Assembly: GCF_048771995.1 (NCBI RefSeq)
Contig: NC_133060.1
Coordinates: 3,901,501 to 3,965,500 of the forward strand
Length of the DNA stretch: 64,000 bases
From: Taeniopygia guttata
Lineage: Eukaryota; Chordata; Aves; Passeriformes; Estrildidae
Direction of reading: 5' to 3'
The notes beneath the pieces were generated by a model. The model had not been told where the DNA came from, searched no databases, and saw nothing but the letters and a program-made list of their open reading frames with translations. Positions 63,826-64,000 of this stretch are shown here, piece by piece (position 1 is the first letter of the stretch; each line of letters opens with the position of its first letter). Position numbers and translations under genes: made by a program.

Positions 63826-64000
63826 GAGCCGGGATGGAGCTGGGGCAGGTCAGGCTTGGGCAGCACTGGGCTCTGGGCCCGGCCTGGGCATCCCCATATG
63901 TCCTCTCCCCAAATTCCCTTGGTGGCTTTTGGGGATCCCAGCACCTTTTGGGGTTTGCTAGGTGTTGTGTTGGGGTTCAAGTGCCTCCCAAGGAGTCCTC
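63826..64000 (-). other. 3' flank of an MHC class II B gene or remnant lying to the right
   Basis: GGCAGCACTGGGCTCTGGGC, CCAAATTCCCTTGGTGGC and CAGCACCTTTTGGGGTTTG match the minus-strand MHC copy 2 flank at 8,590-8,720 in the same orientation. Exons would lie beyond the window. Confidence 0.5.

Overview
The window looks like a bird genome, most likely a songbird (passerine) MHC-bearing microchromosome. The evidence is three recognisable remnants of MHC class II B genes with a KKSS-stop type tail exon, C2H2 zinc-finger genes repeatedly placed next to MHC fragments (as known for the chicken B-locus zinc-finger genes), and very dense avian-type endogenous retroviruses (ERVs) and solo LTRs. There is no bacterial-style gene organisation, and I found no tRNA, rRNA or CRISPR array.

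Layout. 1-2.1 kb: minus-strand fragment of a gamma-like ERV (gag region, protease, start of reverse transcriptase). 2.2-18.7 kb: alternating MHC class II B remnants (5.0-6.0 kb plus, 9.0-9.2 kb minus, 18.4-18.5 kb plus) and zinc-finger units (3.2-3.9 kb, a broken one at 7.9-8.2 kb, and an 11-finger exon at 16.5-17.6 kb), with an 11-bp minisatellite at 6.3-6.8 kb and an ACTGGGA-type intron minisatellite at 9.3-10.7 kb split by a solo LTR. 19.1-24.3 kb: a decayed class I ERV (gag-like ORF, RT/RNase H, integrase tail, env-like). 24.3-27.6 kb: stacked solo LTRs and zinc-finger debris. 27.6-28.3 kb: a 7-finger zinc-finger exon.

30.4-47.7 kb is a large inverted duplication. Arm A (about 30.38-36.73 kb) and arm B (about 41.35-47.67 kb) are reverse complements, with paired coordinates summing to 78,077 almost throughout. 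Each arm carries a decayed gamma-like ERV and a CpG island. The spacer is about 4.6 kb. At the outer edge of arm B sits provirus ERV1 (47,668-53,143), inserted in the gag-like repeat, which resumes at 53,144.

54.6-55.8 kb is a 12-finger zinc-finger exon. It is followed by two solo LTRs and by a second provirus of the same family, ERV2 (58,773-63,394), whose two LTRs are identical by eye. The right edge (63.83-64.0 kb) looks like the 3' flank of another minus-strand MHC class II B gene lying beyond the window.

Biologically, the window reads as a region that grew by repeated duplication and inversion of MHC/zinc-finger units and is heavily used by retroviruses. Three zinc-finger exons (16.5, 27.6 and 54.6 kb) are open and could be functional; everything MHC or retroviral that I can read is broken. 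The two proviruses share an unusual plan: Lys-type primer site, gag N-terminus, AT-rich non-coding middle, alpharetrovirus-like env remnant and no pol. They look like a young non-autonomous family mobilised in trans. All calls are by eye; identity levels were not computed.
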